64,000 nucleotides of DNA from Combretum micranthum. Lineage: Eukaryota; Streptophyta; Magnoliopsida; Myrtales; Combretaceae. Under the pieces are notes generated by a model. The model saw only the letters and a program-made list of their open reading frames with translations, did not search any database and was not told where the DNA came from. Location: assembly GCA_024138025.1 (NCBI GenBank), contig JAMXBD010000095.1, forward strand, positions 868,001 through 932,000. The letters run 5' to 3'. The position numbers and the translations under genes are program-made. Positions 34,474 through 47,166 of this stretch are shown piece after piece. Within the stretch, counting starts at the first letter, position 1. Every line of letters begins with the position of its first letter.

Positions 34474-35269
34474 TGTTGGGTTTTATTATCAGTTTTGCAG
34501 CGGAATTTTTATTTTAAAATTAAAACCCTAATTCTAGTATCTATGTGTTTTTGATTAGATACAAAAACGAAAATAAAGTTCAAGTTTTAATACCTTTTTC
34601 AATTTCAAAACTATTTGATCATACGGATCTGTAGACGTTGCCATGTTGCGAACGCCCTCTACGGTATCACACGAGAATGACCTTGATTTGGATTCTCCTC
34701 TTTTGTGCTAGCGCAATCTAGAACGCTTCTAGATTTGGTTTCGAAGGGGCTCTTAGAGATACGAATTTCTCACACTCTCCTTAGGGTTTCGAAAATTTTT
34801 TTGACAACACATGTCATTAACACTAGGAGAGCCTCTCATGTTCTATTTATACTAAAGTCTATTATTTATGCGAATAATAACTTTAGTGCCCTAATCTTAT
34901 TAGGGATAATAATAAATTATAAAATAATTTACAAAATAAATTATTAAATTGTTTATAAACATAAGAATTATTAATCCGATTGGGAATAATCATTTTATTG
35001 TTCTTAACAAATTATAAAATGAAAATATCAAATATTTGGCCTTGAGCAAAAAAACACTAACACATACCTCTTCATGAAATGATAAGGGTATCTTCCATTA
35101 AGACACCCATTATAAAGAGTCATGTCATTTAGATTAAAAGTCACGACTCTTCTAAAATAAATTTACACAATGGGCCACAAATTCTAACATTATGAAGAGT
35201 CATGTCATTTAGATTAAAAGTCACGACTCTTCTAAAATAAATTTACACAATGGGCCACAAATTCTAACA
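34474..35269 (-). repeat. 3' LTR of the copia element (796 bp)
   Basis: Starts TGTTGGGTTTTAT and ends TTCTAACA on the plus strand. Its last 160 bases are two adjacent 80-base copies (35110-35189 and 35190-35269), which in the minus orientation form the start of U3. It differs from the other LTR by a modest number of substitutions and tiny indels. Confidence 0.95.
35110..35269 (-). repeat. 80-bp tandem duplication in copia U3
   Basis: Each unit contains AAGAGTCATGTC and GACTCTT, whose AAGAGTC/GACTCTT arms could form a hairpin. The same duplication is in the other LTR (47804-47963), so it existed before insertion. Tandem U3 duplications often contain enhancer elements; here that is inference. 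Confidence 0.85.
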
Positions 35270-35280
35270 TTCTCCCACTT
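35270..35280 (-). other. Copia polypurine tract
   Basis: AAGTGGGAGAA on the minus strand, immediately before the TGTTAGAA start of the 3' LTR. It serves as the primer for plus-strand DNA synthesis. Confidence 0.8.
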
Positions 35281-36386
35281 GGCCCATGTATGTTTCTGAA
35301 TAACTTAGAATAAACATAATGTGCACTAGGCCAAATAATTATTTATCAATCTTAACAAATTAAGATTAATAAATGACTTTATTATTCCCATCAGACTTAT
35401 TTATATCAAATCCCTGATCCTTTTAGTTCATTCTTTTGTGTGTGAACCTGGAGGTTCACTTAATGTTGGCAGTAGATCAAAAACCCTTTTGACCTACGAG
35501 ACATAAGCGGCCTCTAGCAAGACATTATGCCTACCCAAATTAAGTGAAAATCGGTGATCCAATTTTACCTTATAGATAGTTAATTATTTAGTCCCTTTGT
35601 CACGTGACATCTTATGATTAAACATAAGGTGTGGATCAATACACACTTATATTGTTTAATCACTTATTTCTTGAATCCAGAGTTTGACTGACTTAAACAA
35701 ATAACATTGATAACTCCTTATCAATTCATTTGAGTACGGCCATGCATATCTCAGTCTTACTCAACAAGGGGCCCAAAAGATATCTCTCTCAATTTAATGA
35801 GAGGGACAAATTCCTCATGAACACTCACATTCCTCCACATAACTTATTCCATATCCAATATCAGTCTTATAATCATCTGATTAAAGATGATAAAGAACTG
35901 AATTAAAATATGGAGTTTGTTATGTAGGAATCTATGGTGTCATCAGGTCAAAGGACTTAAATAATTACTGTAATGAGAAATACTTATCATATTGATCCAT
36001 ATAGTATTCTCATAATTGGTCATTCCAATACAATGTACTCTTACATGTATCTATGTGCTGAAATGATATCTTATATCCATGATCAGTAAAACATGACCAT
36101 CATCCAGCCTACATACTAATCTTAATTCATTATTATTCCATATAATGAACGATTAGGGATAATTTAGAATAAAGTTATTTATTCCTTTATGGTTTTACTA
36201 TTAAAGTCACATACTTTAATGACATAAGGAATAACAAAATTACTCATGGAATTATTTTATCAAGGTAAAAAGGCCAATAATAAACCTTGAAAAATAGAAT
36301 GGCTTATAAAGATAATAAATATCCAAATGACATAAAATCCATATGTGCTATGGCACATCACTAGCAATCTCTCACTTGCATTAGCT
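35281..36386 (-). other. Non-coding segment between copia pol and 3' LTR
   Basis: About 1.1 kb separates the RNase H stop from the polypurine tract. No open frame resembling an env-like or other protein is seen. The length is unusual for a copia element but not exceptional. Confidence 0.6.
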
Positions 36387-39300
36387 CTACTCAATCATAA
36401 GTCTAATGCCCAGTGCTCTAGTATGACTATCATGTTTAGACTGGGGAAGAGGCTTAGTCAATGGATCTGCAACATTGTCATTTGTGGGTACTCTGCATAT
36501 CTTAACATCTCCTCTTTCAATGATTTCTCGAATGAGATGGTAACGCCTGAGTATGTGTTTGGATCGCTGGTGTGATCTTGGTTCCTTAGCCTGTGCAATG
36601 GCCCCATTATTGTCACAATAAAGGTCCACTGGATTTGCAATGCTAGGAATAACTCCCAATGCACTAATGAACTTCTTGATCCAAACTGCTTCCTTAGCTG
36701 CATCCGATGCTGCTATGTACTCAGCCTCCGTAGTAGAATCTGCAACTGTGTCCTGTTTGGAACTCTTCCAGCTTACAGCACCTCCATTCAAACAAAACAC
36801 ATAACCAGATTGCGATCGAAAATCATCTGAATCAGATTGGAAGCTGGCATCTGTGTAACCATTTACTACAAGATCACCTTCCTGACCTCCATATGTCAAA
36901 AACACATCCTTAGTCCTTCTTAAGTACTTTAGAATGTTTTTGACTGCTATCTAGTGACTTTCACCTGGATCTGATTGGTACCTACTTGTGATGCTTAAAG
37001 CATAAGCGACATCTGGTCGAGTGCATAACATGGCATACATGATGGAACCAATAGCTGAGGCGTATGGAATCCTACTCATGCGTTCCCGTTCTTCTTTTGA
37101 AGTGGGACATTGAGTCTTACTCAATTTAATTCCATGTGATACTGGCAGAAATCCTCTTTTGGAATTCTCCATACTAAACCTTTTTAGTACCTTGTCAATG
37201 TATGCACTCTGACTTAGGCTAATTATCCTTCTAGATCTATCTCTATAGATCTTGATGCCTAGAATATAGGCAGCCTCACCTAAGTCCTTCATTGAGAAAC
37301 AATTTCCTAACCATGTTTTGACCTTTTGTAATGTAGGAATATCATTTCCAATGAGCAATATGTCGTCTACGTAAAGCACCAAGAAAACTACTACGCTCCC
37401 ACTAACTCTCTTGTAAACGCAAGGTTCATCTTCATTCTTGATAAAATCAAACTCTTTGATTGCTTCATCAAAACGAAGATTCCAACTTCGAGATGCTTGC
37501 TTCAATCCATAAATGGACCTTTGAAGCTTACATACCTTATGTGAATTCCTCGAATTAACAAATCCCTCGGGTTGTGTCATATACACATCCTCAATGAGGT
37601 TTCCATTCAAGAAGGCTGTCTTGACATCCATTTGCCATATCTCATAGTCATAATACGCAGCTATGGCAAGAAGAATTCTCACAGACTTAAGCATGACTAC
37701 AGGTGAAAAGGTTTCATCATAGTCTATACCATGAGTTTGTTTAAAACCTTTTGCAACTAGTCGTGCTTTGTAGGTATGCACATTGCCATCCATGTCAGTT
37801 TTCTTCTTAAAAACCCAGTTACATCCAATAGTTTTCACATGGATCAATCAAAGTCCATACTTGATTGTCATACATAGATTGCATTTCAGATCTCATGGCT
37901 AATAACCATTTCTCAAAGTAGGGGCCCATCATTGCTTCTTGGTATGATGTGGGCTCATCTTGGTCTATGAGCATCACATCGCGATTGTCAGTAACAAGAA
38001 ATCCATATCTCTCAGGCTCGTGACGAATCCTACTAGTCCTACGTGGGCCTTCAGTTAGTGGTTCAGGCTCAGCAACTAATTGCGAGTCTGATTGAACATC
38101 TATCATGGGTTCTATGCTAGTCTGTGGTTCTCGAACTTCTTCGAGTTGAATCGTACTCCCACTGATTCCTTTAGAGACAAATTCTCTTTCTAGAAAATGA
38201 CCATTACGAGCAACAAACACTTTGTTCTCAGATTGGTTGTAGAAGTAGTATCCTTTTGTCTCTTTAGGATATCCCACAAAGAAGCATTTGTCAGATTTAG
38301 CTGCTAGCTTATCAGACACCTGTCGTTTAACATAAGCATCACAGCCCCATATCTTTAGAAAAGACAAACTAGGACATTTCCCATTCCATAACTCGTATGG
38401 TGTCTTTTCAACCGATTTTGATGGAACCCTGTTCAATATAAACGCAGCAGTTTCTAAGGCATATCCCCAAAAGGATATTGGAAGATCTGTCTGACTCATC
38501 ATTGATCGAACCATATCTAATAAAGTTCGATTTCTCCTTTCAGAAACACCATTCCATTGTGGTGTTCCTGGAGGAGTCAATTGTGAGATTATCCCACAAT
38601 CCTTAAGATAATCAGAGAAATCTTGGCTTAAATATTCACCATCTTGATCTGATCGAAGCGTTTTTATATTTTTGCCAAGTTGATTTTGTACTTCATTTTT
38701 GAACATTTTGAACTTTTCAAATGATTCGGATTTATGCCTCATTAGGTATACATATCCATACCTACTAAAGTCATCTGTAAAAGTAATGAAGTACAAATAA
38801 CCTCCTCTAGCAGGCGAACTTAATAGTCCACATACATCGGTATGTATTAGGCTCAGTAAGTCATTAGCTCTCTCACTTTGTCCTGTGAAAGGAGCCTTTA
38901 TCATCTTTCCCATCAAACAAGATTCGCATGATTCATATGATTCAAAATCAAATGAATCTAAAAGCCCATCTTGATGAAGCTTTAATGCGTTTCTCATTAA
39001 TGTGGCTTAAACGACAATGCCAGAAGTAAGTTGGATTCAAACTGTTAGATTTGAACCTTTTGGTATTAATGTTATAAATGGACTTATGATCAGATTCATC
39101 AAAGTTTAGAATATAGAGACCATTCATCAAATGAGCAATACCATAAAAGATGTCTCCACGATAGATGGAGATTGTATTATTCTCAATAATAAATCTAAAA
39201 CCATCCTTGTCCAAACATGAAACTGAAATAATGTTACTGCTCATAGCAGGCACATAATAACAATTATTTAAAATCAGAATAAGTCCAGAAGGCAAAGTTA

Positions 39301-39433
39301 ATTCAAAATTTCCCACAGCTAATGCAGCAACCCTTGCTCCATTTGCTACACGTAGGTCCACTTCACCTTTAGCCAACTTTCTACTTTGCTTAACCCTGCA
39401 CATTTACACAAATGTGAGACCCACATCCAGTAT
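36387..39433 (-). pseudogene. Copia pol: protease, integrase, RT, RNase H (lightly damaged)
   Basis: Reading leftwards: the protease active site VLDTGCGSHIC (near 39400), the pre-integrase HCC region (FWHCRLSHI, about 39020), and the integrase core at 38997-37819. The core has acidic residues in IHTDVCG, FTDDFSRYGYVY and GVSERRNRT, and ends with the RT start. RT follows at 37847-36951 with CNWVFKKK and the catalytic YVDDILLIGND. RNase H at 36905-36387 contains GYTDASFQSD, STTEAEYIA and YCDNNGAI. Breaks are few: a stop after the protease motif (near 39390), frameshifts near 38970 and 37830, and a TAG (36951-36953) where a Trp codon is expected in NWIAVK-type sequence. Confidence 0.92.
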
Positions 39434-40312
39434 CTAATACCCATGATGTAGAAGTAGATAGATTGACTTGTATAACATAAATACCTGAAGCAGTAGTCTC
39501 ACTACCTTCTTCTTTCTTAGATCTCCAAATAAAGTTGCAGTTCCTCTTCCAATGACCTGGTTCATTGCAGAAGAAACAAACCCCTTCCTTGGGTGGTTGG
39601 CCTTAGGTTGAGGCTTGGGCCTTTTTGCTTTGGTATGACCTTTTGCTTTACCCTTGCCTCTACCATTGGCATTTCTCTTTTTGCCTTGTCCCTTTTGAAC
39701 CATCAGAACATTGTTATTTGTTTTAACATTTTGTTCTGCATTCTTAAGCATCCCATGCAGCTCCATGATAGACACATCCATTTTGTGCATGTTGTAGTTC
39801 ATCACAAACTGGTCATAGCTAGGAGGCAAAGAGCCTAGGATCAAATCCGTAGCCATCTCCCTAGAAACTGGAGAGCCAAGCTTCTCAAGTCTATCAATAT
39901 AGCTCTTCATCTTGAGTACATGTGTACTCACAGAGCTACCTGGAGCCATTTTACAAGAATTCAGCTCCTTGGTGACTGCAAATCTCTCATGTCTTGCCTG
40001 TTCTTGGAACATTTCCTTTAGGTGTACGATCATATCGTACGCCTCCATGTCTTCCATTTGCTTCTGAAGCTCAGGTTCCATGGTGGCAAGCATAATGCAG
40101 GTCACATCCAATGAGTCTTCCTTATGCTTACTAAAAGCATTTCTTTCAGCTCTTGGAGCATCAGAGCAGGTTCATCAGGGATTGCCTCATCAATCACATA
40201 CAACTTCCTCTCGTGCTTAAGAACAATTCTTAAGTTACGATACCAATCAAGGAAGTTTTTACTATTCAGCTTATCCTTTTCAAGAATTGATCGCAAGTTG
40301 TGTTGTTGGTTG
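39434..40312 (-). pseudogene. Copia gag with CCHC zinc knuckle
   Basis: The start codon region near 40316 reads MATNN, then shifts frame into RSILEKDKLNSKNFLDWY, the conserved copia gag N-terminus. A second shift near 40110 leads to the main gag domain (LKEMFQEQARHERFAVTKEL, then LGSLPPSYDQFV). A basic Lys/Gly/Arg-rich tail follows. A third shift near 39590 takes the frame into the zinc knuckle CFFCNEPGHWKRNC (about 39545-39590). Gag packages the element's RNA into virus-like particles; with three shifts this copy cannot make the full protein. Confidence 0.9.
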
Positions 40313-40618
40313 CCATGATCTACATATAGAGGTATGCAAAGTTAATTATCTTTATTTAAGCCATTTTCATAGTCCCACTATTTTTATCAAATTAATAACC
40401 CTCTAGTATTAATTTGGAAACCATTAAATAAAGTTTCTTAGTGGGTCAAGATCCATATTTCACTAAACCTTGAGTCAGCTATGGCATGACACCCAAAATT
40501 TAGTTATTTAGGTAGGAAACCCTTTCCAATTACATCAAATGTAACTCTCGTTATGGGATTGACATCACATGTCCCGGCCTACTAATCCCATCTAATGCCA
40601 TAGGCCCAAAACCGTTTT

Positions 40619-43600
40619 TGTCACGCCCTGAAGGGTACCATAAATGTGGCAGTCCACCGTACACAATATTAAAGCCTAAGAATGACCACCTTAGTCACGC
40701 GAAGGCTTCCATACTATGTACAAGGCGTCTAACACATAAAGGAGACACATCGGAATGATACATTTTATGTTGATACAATTGAGTAACAATGTAAAGGAAA
40801 TACAATTTACTATACTTCAAATACAAATCACTATACTTCGAAATACAATCATTCAACTTCGATTACATTCATCCACATACTTCCCTACATAAACTATTAC
40901 AAGACAAATCATAAACTAGCTGATAACTTCAACATTCGCATTCTTTGCCAAAATCCCAGAGTCATTCCCGGCTCCAATCAATTTAGTCCCCACTTTGCAT
41001 TCTTGAGATAACCTGTTCATTTAAACAACTATAGGGGTATAAGCTACACTAGCTTAGTGAGAATTCTTAATTCCGTACCATACAAGCAAGTTATAATCAA
41101 CCATATGCTATGCATGAGCAAACACATGAGCAAACAATTATGTTGGGTATCCGGAACCCACACACATAACGGATTTACGCCCTCCGTATCTTGGGTTAGG
41201 GATGGTATTGAAGTCTACACGACCGCTAGTCCCCAAGCTCTCGGCTCATAGCACTCGCCTCGGCTAGGCTCACACATGGAATGCATCCCCGATGCGCCTT
41301 AGTTTCCTATGAATGAGCTCTGATCTCAGGTCTCATTATCCAAACGAGTCCTCGGACCATACCGATCGACCTGCGTAGGAGTAGCACGCTCCCAAATGCA
41401 ATATGTCCGATGCGATGCATGATCAATTTACTTTTTGCTTAGGTCAAAATATTTATACATTCTTTAGAGTGACCAGCCAATATCATACACATAACAGAAA
41501 TAATATAAACGGTGCGGTTATCCAATCAAATTGTGGTTTCGATATGCTTTAGTATTCCTTGGCATACATTCATCACAGCCTCATCATATATCCCATCCCC
41601 ATTCGTATCGATTTTTATCTTGTTCCTATAATCTAATGCAACTAACTACAAGCACAATCAAGGTAACAAAACAAGGAGAAAACTCACTCGGCCATTGGAT
41701 CACCGGTCTTCTAGTAATAGTAATCCGGTGGTAGGGAATTGTCGAATTCGGGATCACCTAAAAAGGAAGAAATACTCTAATAAGTATTTCAACTCAAACT
41801 AATCTCAACGATCTTATACGAACTATCAAATTCGTAATTCTCGTCCTAAGCGGGAATTCCAAGTTAAAACGGCCATAACTTGGTCATTTTAACTCGGAAT
41901 CTTGCAAATTATATATCGATTTCTATCTACTTCGAAATCTATCTAATTATAATATTATATTTAATTTTTGAACATATTTAGGTCTCGGAACAGAGGGATC
42001 AGATCTGATCAGTAACGGTTTCCGATTCCGAAAAATAGTTTTGTAAATGTTTGTAATGTTTTTATTATATAACTTAGCTATACATGCAATATGAATGACT
42101 TCCTAACATGAATGACATGAGATGAGCTTAATGTAGGCATGATCTTAATGATTTTTGCTAAAAGGAAATTTTATAACTTTTTATTTCGCATGACCATAAT
42201 AACAATTACTTATGAAAAGTCTAATTTTCTAACTTTGATCATTTCCATTTGTTTTGGATTTATTACTTAAGAAAATATAATTATTTTTGTTAAAATTAAG
42301 TCTTCATTATATATATATTACTTATGACCTTCATTTCTACATAAAAATTTCATTTTACACTTTGTAAACATATTTTTAAAATTAGTCCATTCCAAAATCC
42401 GAATTTTTGTAAGTAATGTTTTTGAGTGATTTCTTTAAGTAAAAATCATTTGATAGTTAGAATTAGGGCTCAATCATACATAACCACTAAGGACTTCATT
42501 TTTACACAAAAATTTGCATTTTACACTTTGCAAATATGTTTTCCAACATGATTTACTCAAAAATCCGAATTTTAGAAAATCCACTTTTTGAATGATTACT
42601 TTGGGAAAAACTTGTTTAATGCATTAAAATTTAAGGCTTCACTATATCAATTACCTAAGGACTTCATTTAACACATAAAACTTATAATTTGAGCTCAAAT
42701 ACTAAGTGATTACATATGCATCATCTCAAATTACGAATTTGACAATTGATCATTAACTCAAAATGTTTCATTTTAATTCCATTACTTGTTTAACACCTTA
42801 CTCATGCCTAAACTTATTTTAACTTGTAAAAATCATTGCTTAATGATATCTATTACCTATATACTTCATTTTTCACATAAAACATGAGTTTTGGAGTTGA
42901 TACATGGGTTCTAAAAATTGGTCTTAGTTGGGATCCGAATTTACAAAATTCATTTTTGGTGATATCTTTTGATAAGATCTATCTAAGCTCATGAAAATCC
43001 ATTCCTTACATATCCTATCCTAAGAGCCTTTCATTTCTTAAATAAAAACTTCATTTTTAAGTTGGTAAACATGTTTTTAAAATAGGCCTTGGCCAAAATC
43101 CGAAAATGACATTTTTATTTTGAAAACAACTTTTGAAAATCACATTAGATTCTTGTAAAAGAAGTCTTGATATACATATATTAAGCCTTCATTTTCTTAA
43201 GTAAAAATTATATTTTGACACTTGAAAGGTGGTTTTCAAATATTGGTCTTGCCAAAATACGAATTTCACAATTTTGTTTGAGTTCATAACTAAGATCTAT
43301 ACTTAATATGAACATAAACATAAAACAAATGCATGGTATCAAGCTATAAACATCATAGATGTAAACTTTACTTATCAAAATCTTTTATTTATGGTATCTA
43401 TACCCTAAGCCCTTCATTTTAAATGGAAAATACACAATTTGAAGTTGAAAAACCACTTTTCTAAATATGGTTCCACTTTCATTCGAATTTTCAAAATCGA
43501 TTTTTGTTGAAAATAAGATAGATCTTGAGTTTCCTACAACCTTCCTACCATCATCATGTTATCACAAGTTGCTCATGAACATAAAACAAAGATCTAATAC

Positions 43601-45658
43601 ATTTTATGAACTCAAAACTCTAGATCTAGTTTTCTAAACTAGTTATAAGTGCATGAATACATGTGGATGATAGATCTATGCATAAATAATAAGAAATAAC
43701 AAATATAACAACTTGAATAACAAGATCCATGGTATAAACGAAAATCAAAGCTACAAAAATTTAGATCTACAAAATATATCAACTTTAAACAAGAAAATAA
43801 TTGAAATATAAGGTAATAAGAGTAGAGAAAAGGAGTGTTTCATTAGTGGCATCAACATCCTAAGCTTTTAAGCTTATGGAAGGTCATTTGATGCATGAAA
43901 CCTTTATTACACTTTACCTATATCACCTATGGAGGCTTTGAGATGAAGATTTGCTTAAAAATCTTCAAGAAATATGCATGGAGGCTCAAGAATGGAATGG
44001 GGGCAGCTTGGTTCTTCTAAGAACAAGAGCAAAAATGGAGAGGAAAAGAGAGGAAAAAGAGAGAGAAAAGTTAAAGAATGAAAGAGGGAAAGTGAGTAAA
44101 TGAAGGAGTGAGAGAAAATGAGTGTTTCAATTGAATGAAAGAAGAGAAAAAAAATAAAACAAGGCAGCCAAGAGGACCATGCCGCACGTGAATTTTGAGA
44201 GAGGAGAGAGAGTGAATTTGTTGAATTTTGACTCAAATTTGAATTGTATAATTAATGTGTAATGTAACTTTTTGAAGAAGGATTGAAATATAATTAATTT
44301 TAGTCAAAATAGGAGTAAATTAAAGGACATGGCAGCCATGAATGAGTCAAAAATCTGCCATAAATTGTGGGATAATGTGTAGAAAGATTGAAGTGAAAAT
44401 GAAGTGATATGTGTAAGGTGTACTTGAAGGTATGGGTTGTAAAGGTACTTTCTTAATAAAATAAATTAAAATAAAATAAAATTAGAAAATTTATTCCAAA
44501 TATTTGTAGAAGATTTTTCATAATTAAATTTAAATAATTATTTGAATTATTTTAGTATTTTAACAAATATGTTACCGGTATGATCAAAATACGCGAATAT
44601 GGGCTATAAATAATATTTTTATAACCCAAAAAATTCAAAAAAATTATTTTATGAAAATAAAAATATTTTAAAAATATTTTACAATTATTAAATTAATTTA
44701 TTTTATTTTTAGTATCGGGTCTTAAATAGAATCTGATCCCATAAAGACCCGAAACGAACTAAATTCGGAAAAACAAAATTTTCTATAACATATAAAATAT
44801 TTATCTAAAAATATAAGGCTTTATAAAAATAATAAAATTTTTGTAATGAAATAAAAATGAATAGTGCCAAAGACTAATCAATTACCGGTAATAATGGAAA
44901 TACGATAAAAAGGTTATAACTGTAACTTTTATAACCCAAAAAATTATATAACTGATATATTTAGAAATCTTATGAAATTACGAGTCTAACGGTACTATTG
45001 GTATATTTTTGATATCTCGAGCCCCCGGGACACGCTTTTCGAAGTCTGTATCAGAACATATTTGAAATAGGTAAAAAATTTACCAATCTGATATTTTTAA
45101 ACAAACTCATGTTACTATGAGCTATTCTACATATTTAGCTACGCCTCGGCCTCTAGGGTTGGGGGCACTAAGTTGCCGGACTTAGGCTATTGCATTCCGG
45201 TTAGGGTTGCCGGGTGATTTTCCGGTTTAGATCTTTGCCAATTTGGAAATTGATGTTTTATGTTTATACAACGTATTTAATTTGAGAAATTTATTTTACA
45301 TTTTATTTTTGTAAGTATTTAATTTCTTTTAACGTTTTCGGAATTCTTGGATTGGGTTTCATTTCCGAAAGTTAATCGTTATTTACTTTTTAATAATTTG
45401 ATTTTGGGATTCTATATTACCCATTTTTATAAGTCGGGGTTACGTATAGAGTTTGTTGTACGTAGTGGTTTTGGAATTGAAGTATGTTGAGTTCTTATTA
45501 TATCATTAAGGATTCTTATTTTTCTCAAGCTTTGAAAATTTCTGGATTCGCTCGTGTTTTTGGACTAGTTGAAATTCAGTTTTAATTTGGAGTGATTTTT
45601 AGGGTTTATTTTCGAAGTTTATCTTGAAATTATTTATTGAAATTTTCCAGGGCTTACA
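40619..45658 (-). mobile_element. Giant solo LTR (5040 bp) inside the copia leader
   Basis: Begins TGTCACGCCCTGAAGGG, ends AGGGCTTACA and is flanked by perfect GTTTT copies (40614-40618 and 45659-45663). It is collinear with the interrupted copy at 7260-14358. No primer site, polypurine tract, gag or pol sequence, or second LTR copy is visible inside, so it fits a solo LTR left by recombination. Tandem ~165-bp repeats occupy about 42190-43520. Orientation is inferred from similarity of the plus-strand start to the U5 end of the Tekay-like LTR. The family is probably a Ty3/gypsy element with exceptionally long LTRs; a LARD-type non-autonomous element is an alternative. Confidence 0.87.
42190..43520. 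repeat. Degenerate ~165-bp tandem repeats, second giant LTR
   Basis: The same recurring blocks as at 8870-10430 (CTTCATTT, ATAAAA core, ATCCGAATTT), with additional divergence and some missing units. Presence in both copies shows the array belongs to the LTR family. Confidence 0.7.
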
Positions 45659-45663
45659 GTTTT

Positions 45664-47153
45664 GATAGCCTATTTAAGTCTAATCATTACGACATGTGGA
45701 TAGCACCATTATTCACCTTGTGTGACTAGGATAGTCTATTGCACCCTGCTTTTGGCAGTACCTACAATTAGACGATCTAAGTCTTGACAAGTGTCGAACT
45801 ATGGAAGGTATTTTCATGACTTAATATTATTTGAGGGATTTAAAAGGGTGATATTTTATCTTATTATCACATGTAAAGGATATTAGGTATATGGTTGTAA
45901 ACATGGTATCACATACATGTTAGCATATTATCATGCATAATATAAAAACGTGTCATAGCATGACCCTCAATCTATATTGATCTTCATAAGCTAATATGAA
46001 GACCAATAGCACGATCTTAAGGTAAAGATCCATCAACATGGATCTGAGTTGAAAAACTCCTTGTATCTTCATCAAGGCTCTCACTTCTCCATCATCATGG
46101 ATTGGAACGGTCTTCATTACATCTTCATGTCTTCCATTTATAATGATGAAAAGATACAAAAATCCTACTACAACTAGTAAAATTAAATTACAATAAACAA
46201 AAACGACACGCAGGTCGTATTTATAAAATTACAACTCATGAAATGAATAAATAGAACCTGCCATCAGATATGTCCTAGGGGCCATGCTATGCACCATACA
46301 TATAACTTAAGCACTTACAAGAACATGAAACATAAAACACTTCAAAAGCGCATTAATGTTAAGTGTAATTAAGTTGAATACTTTAGGGGGTTCAAGGGGG
46401 CAACGCTTACTTGCGGGGTCAGGTGGCAGCGCCCTAGAAGCTAAACGATTTTTATAAATCTATATTTGCAAAATCATTCAACGCCTTAAGAAACACGTCC
46501 TTAAAATATACATTTCCTAGTACGAATATCCTTGAATTTTTCTGAGAAATTCATATGTCTCATATATCGACATAATTCTGGACTGTCCAGAACTTACTAT
46601 ATTCTCAGGGCATACTCGTGGTAAGTCAATGTATATTGTTATACACATTCATCAATATGTCTGTGTATTATATATACAATTTTTTTTTATAGAGGACGTT
46701 ATTCTGTTTCGTCATAAACATCTATATGTTCATGGATTATGTTATGTCATACATAACAATTAAGGTTTCTCTCCAAGAACCCTAGTTTTTATTTCGACTT
46801 TCTCGAATAATTAACCCTACTGCCACCAAACCTCTGTCAATCCAATAGACAACATCGTGTGGATAAAATTTTTATTAATCTGTTCGACACATAACATTAA
46901 CGACCAAAACAGATTACATGTTATCTAAACAAATTTTAATCCGTGTACCACAATAGATTCGATCTAATCGAATTTCAAACAAAAACAATTTCATATCATC
47001 ACATGCAATATATACAAGATTCGAATATCAAATAATACAATTTCATATCATCATATGAATAGAATACGAATTCAATCATAAACAAGAAGGCAATTTATAT
47101 TCGCATCACATGCAAATCATAACATAATTTTGATCAAATCAAAAACACAAGCG
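45664..47153 (-). other. Copia leader, upstream part
   Basis: Non-coding AT-rich leader between the primer site and the nested giant LTR; the remainder is at about 40320-40613. A 68-codon open frame at 45953-46159 has no recognisable similarity and is not called as a gene. Confidence 0.6.
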
Positions 47154-47165
47154 GCTCTGATACCA
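47154..47165 (-). other. Copia primer binding site (initiator-Met tRNA)
   Basis: TGGTATCAGAGC on the minus strand, one base from the LTR end. Identical to the site of the gypsy element at 16538-16549. Confidence 0.88.
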
Positions 47166-47166
47166 C

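Noticed and set aside
34705..34947. 80-codon open frame also found at 47398-47640
   Set aside because: Conservation between the two copies is expected because they are the two LTRs of one recently inserted element, so it is not evidence of coding function.
35281..36386. Env-like gene downstream of copia pol
   Set aside because: The 1.1-kb space lacks any open frame with membrane segments or coiled coils on the element's strand.
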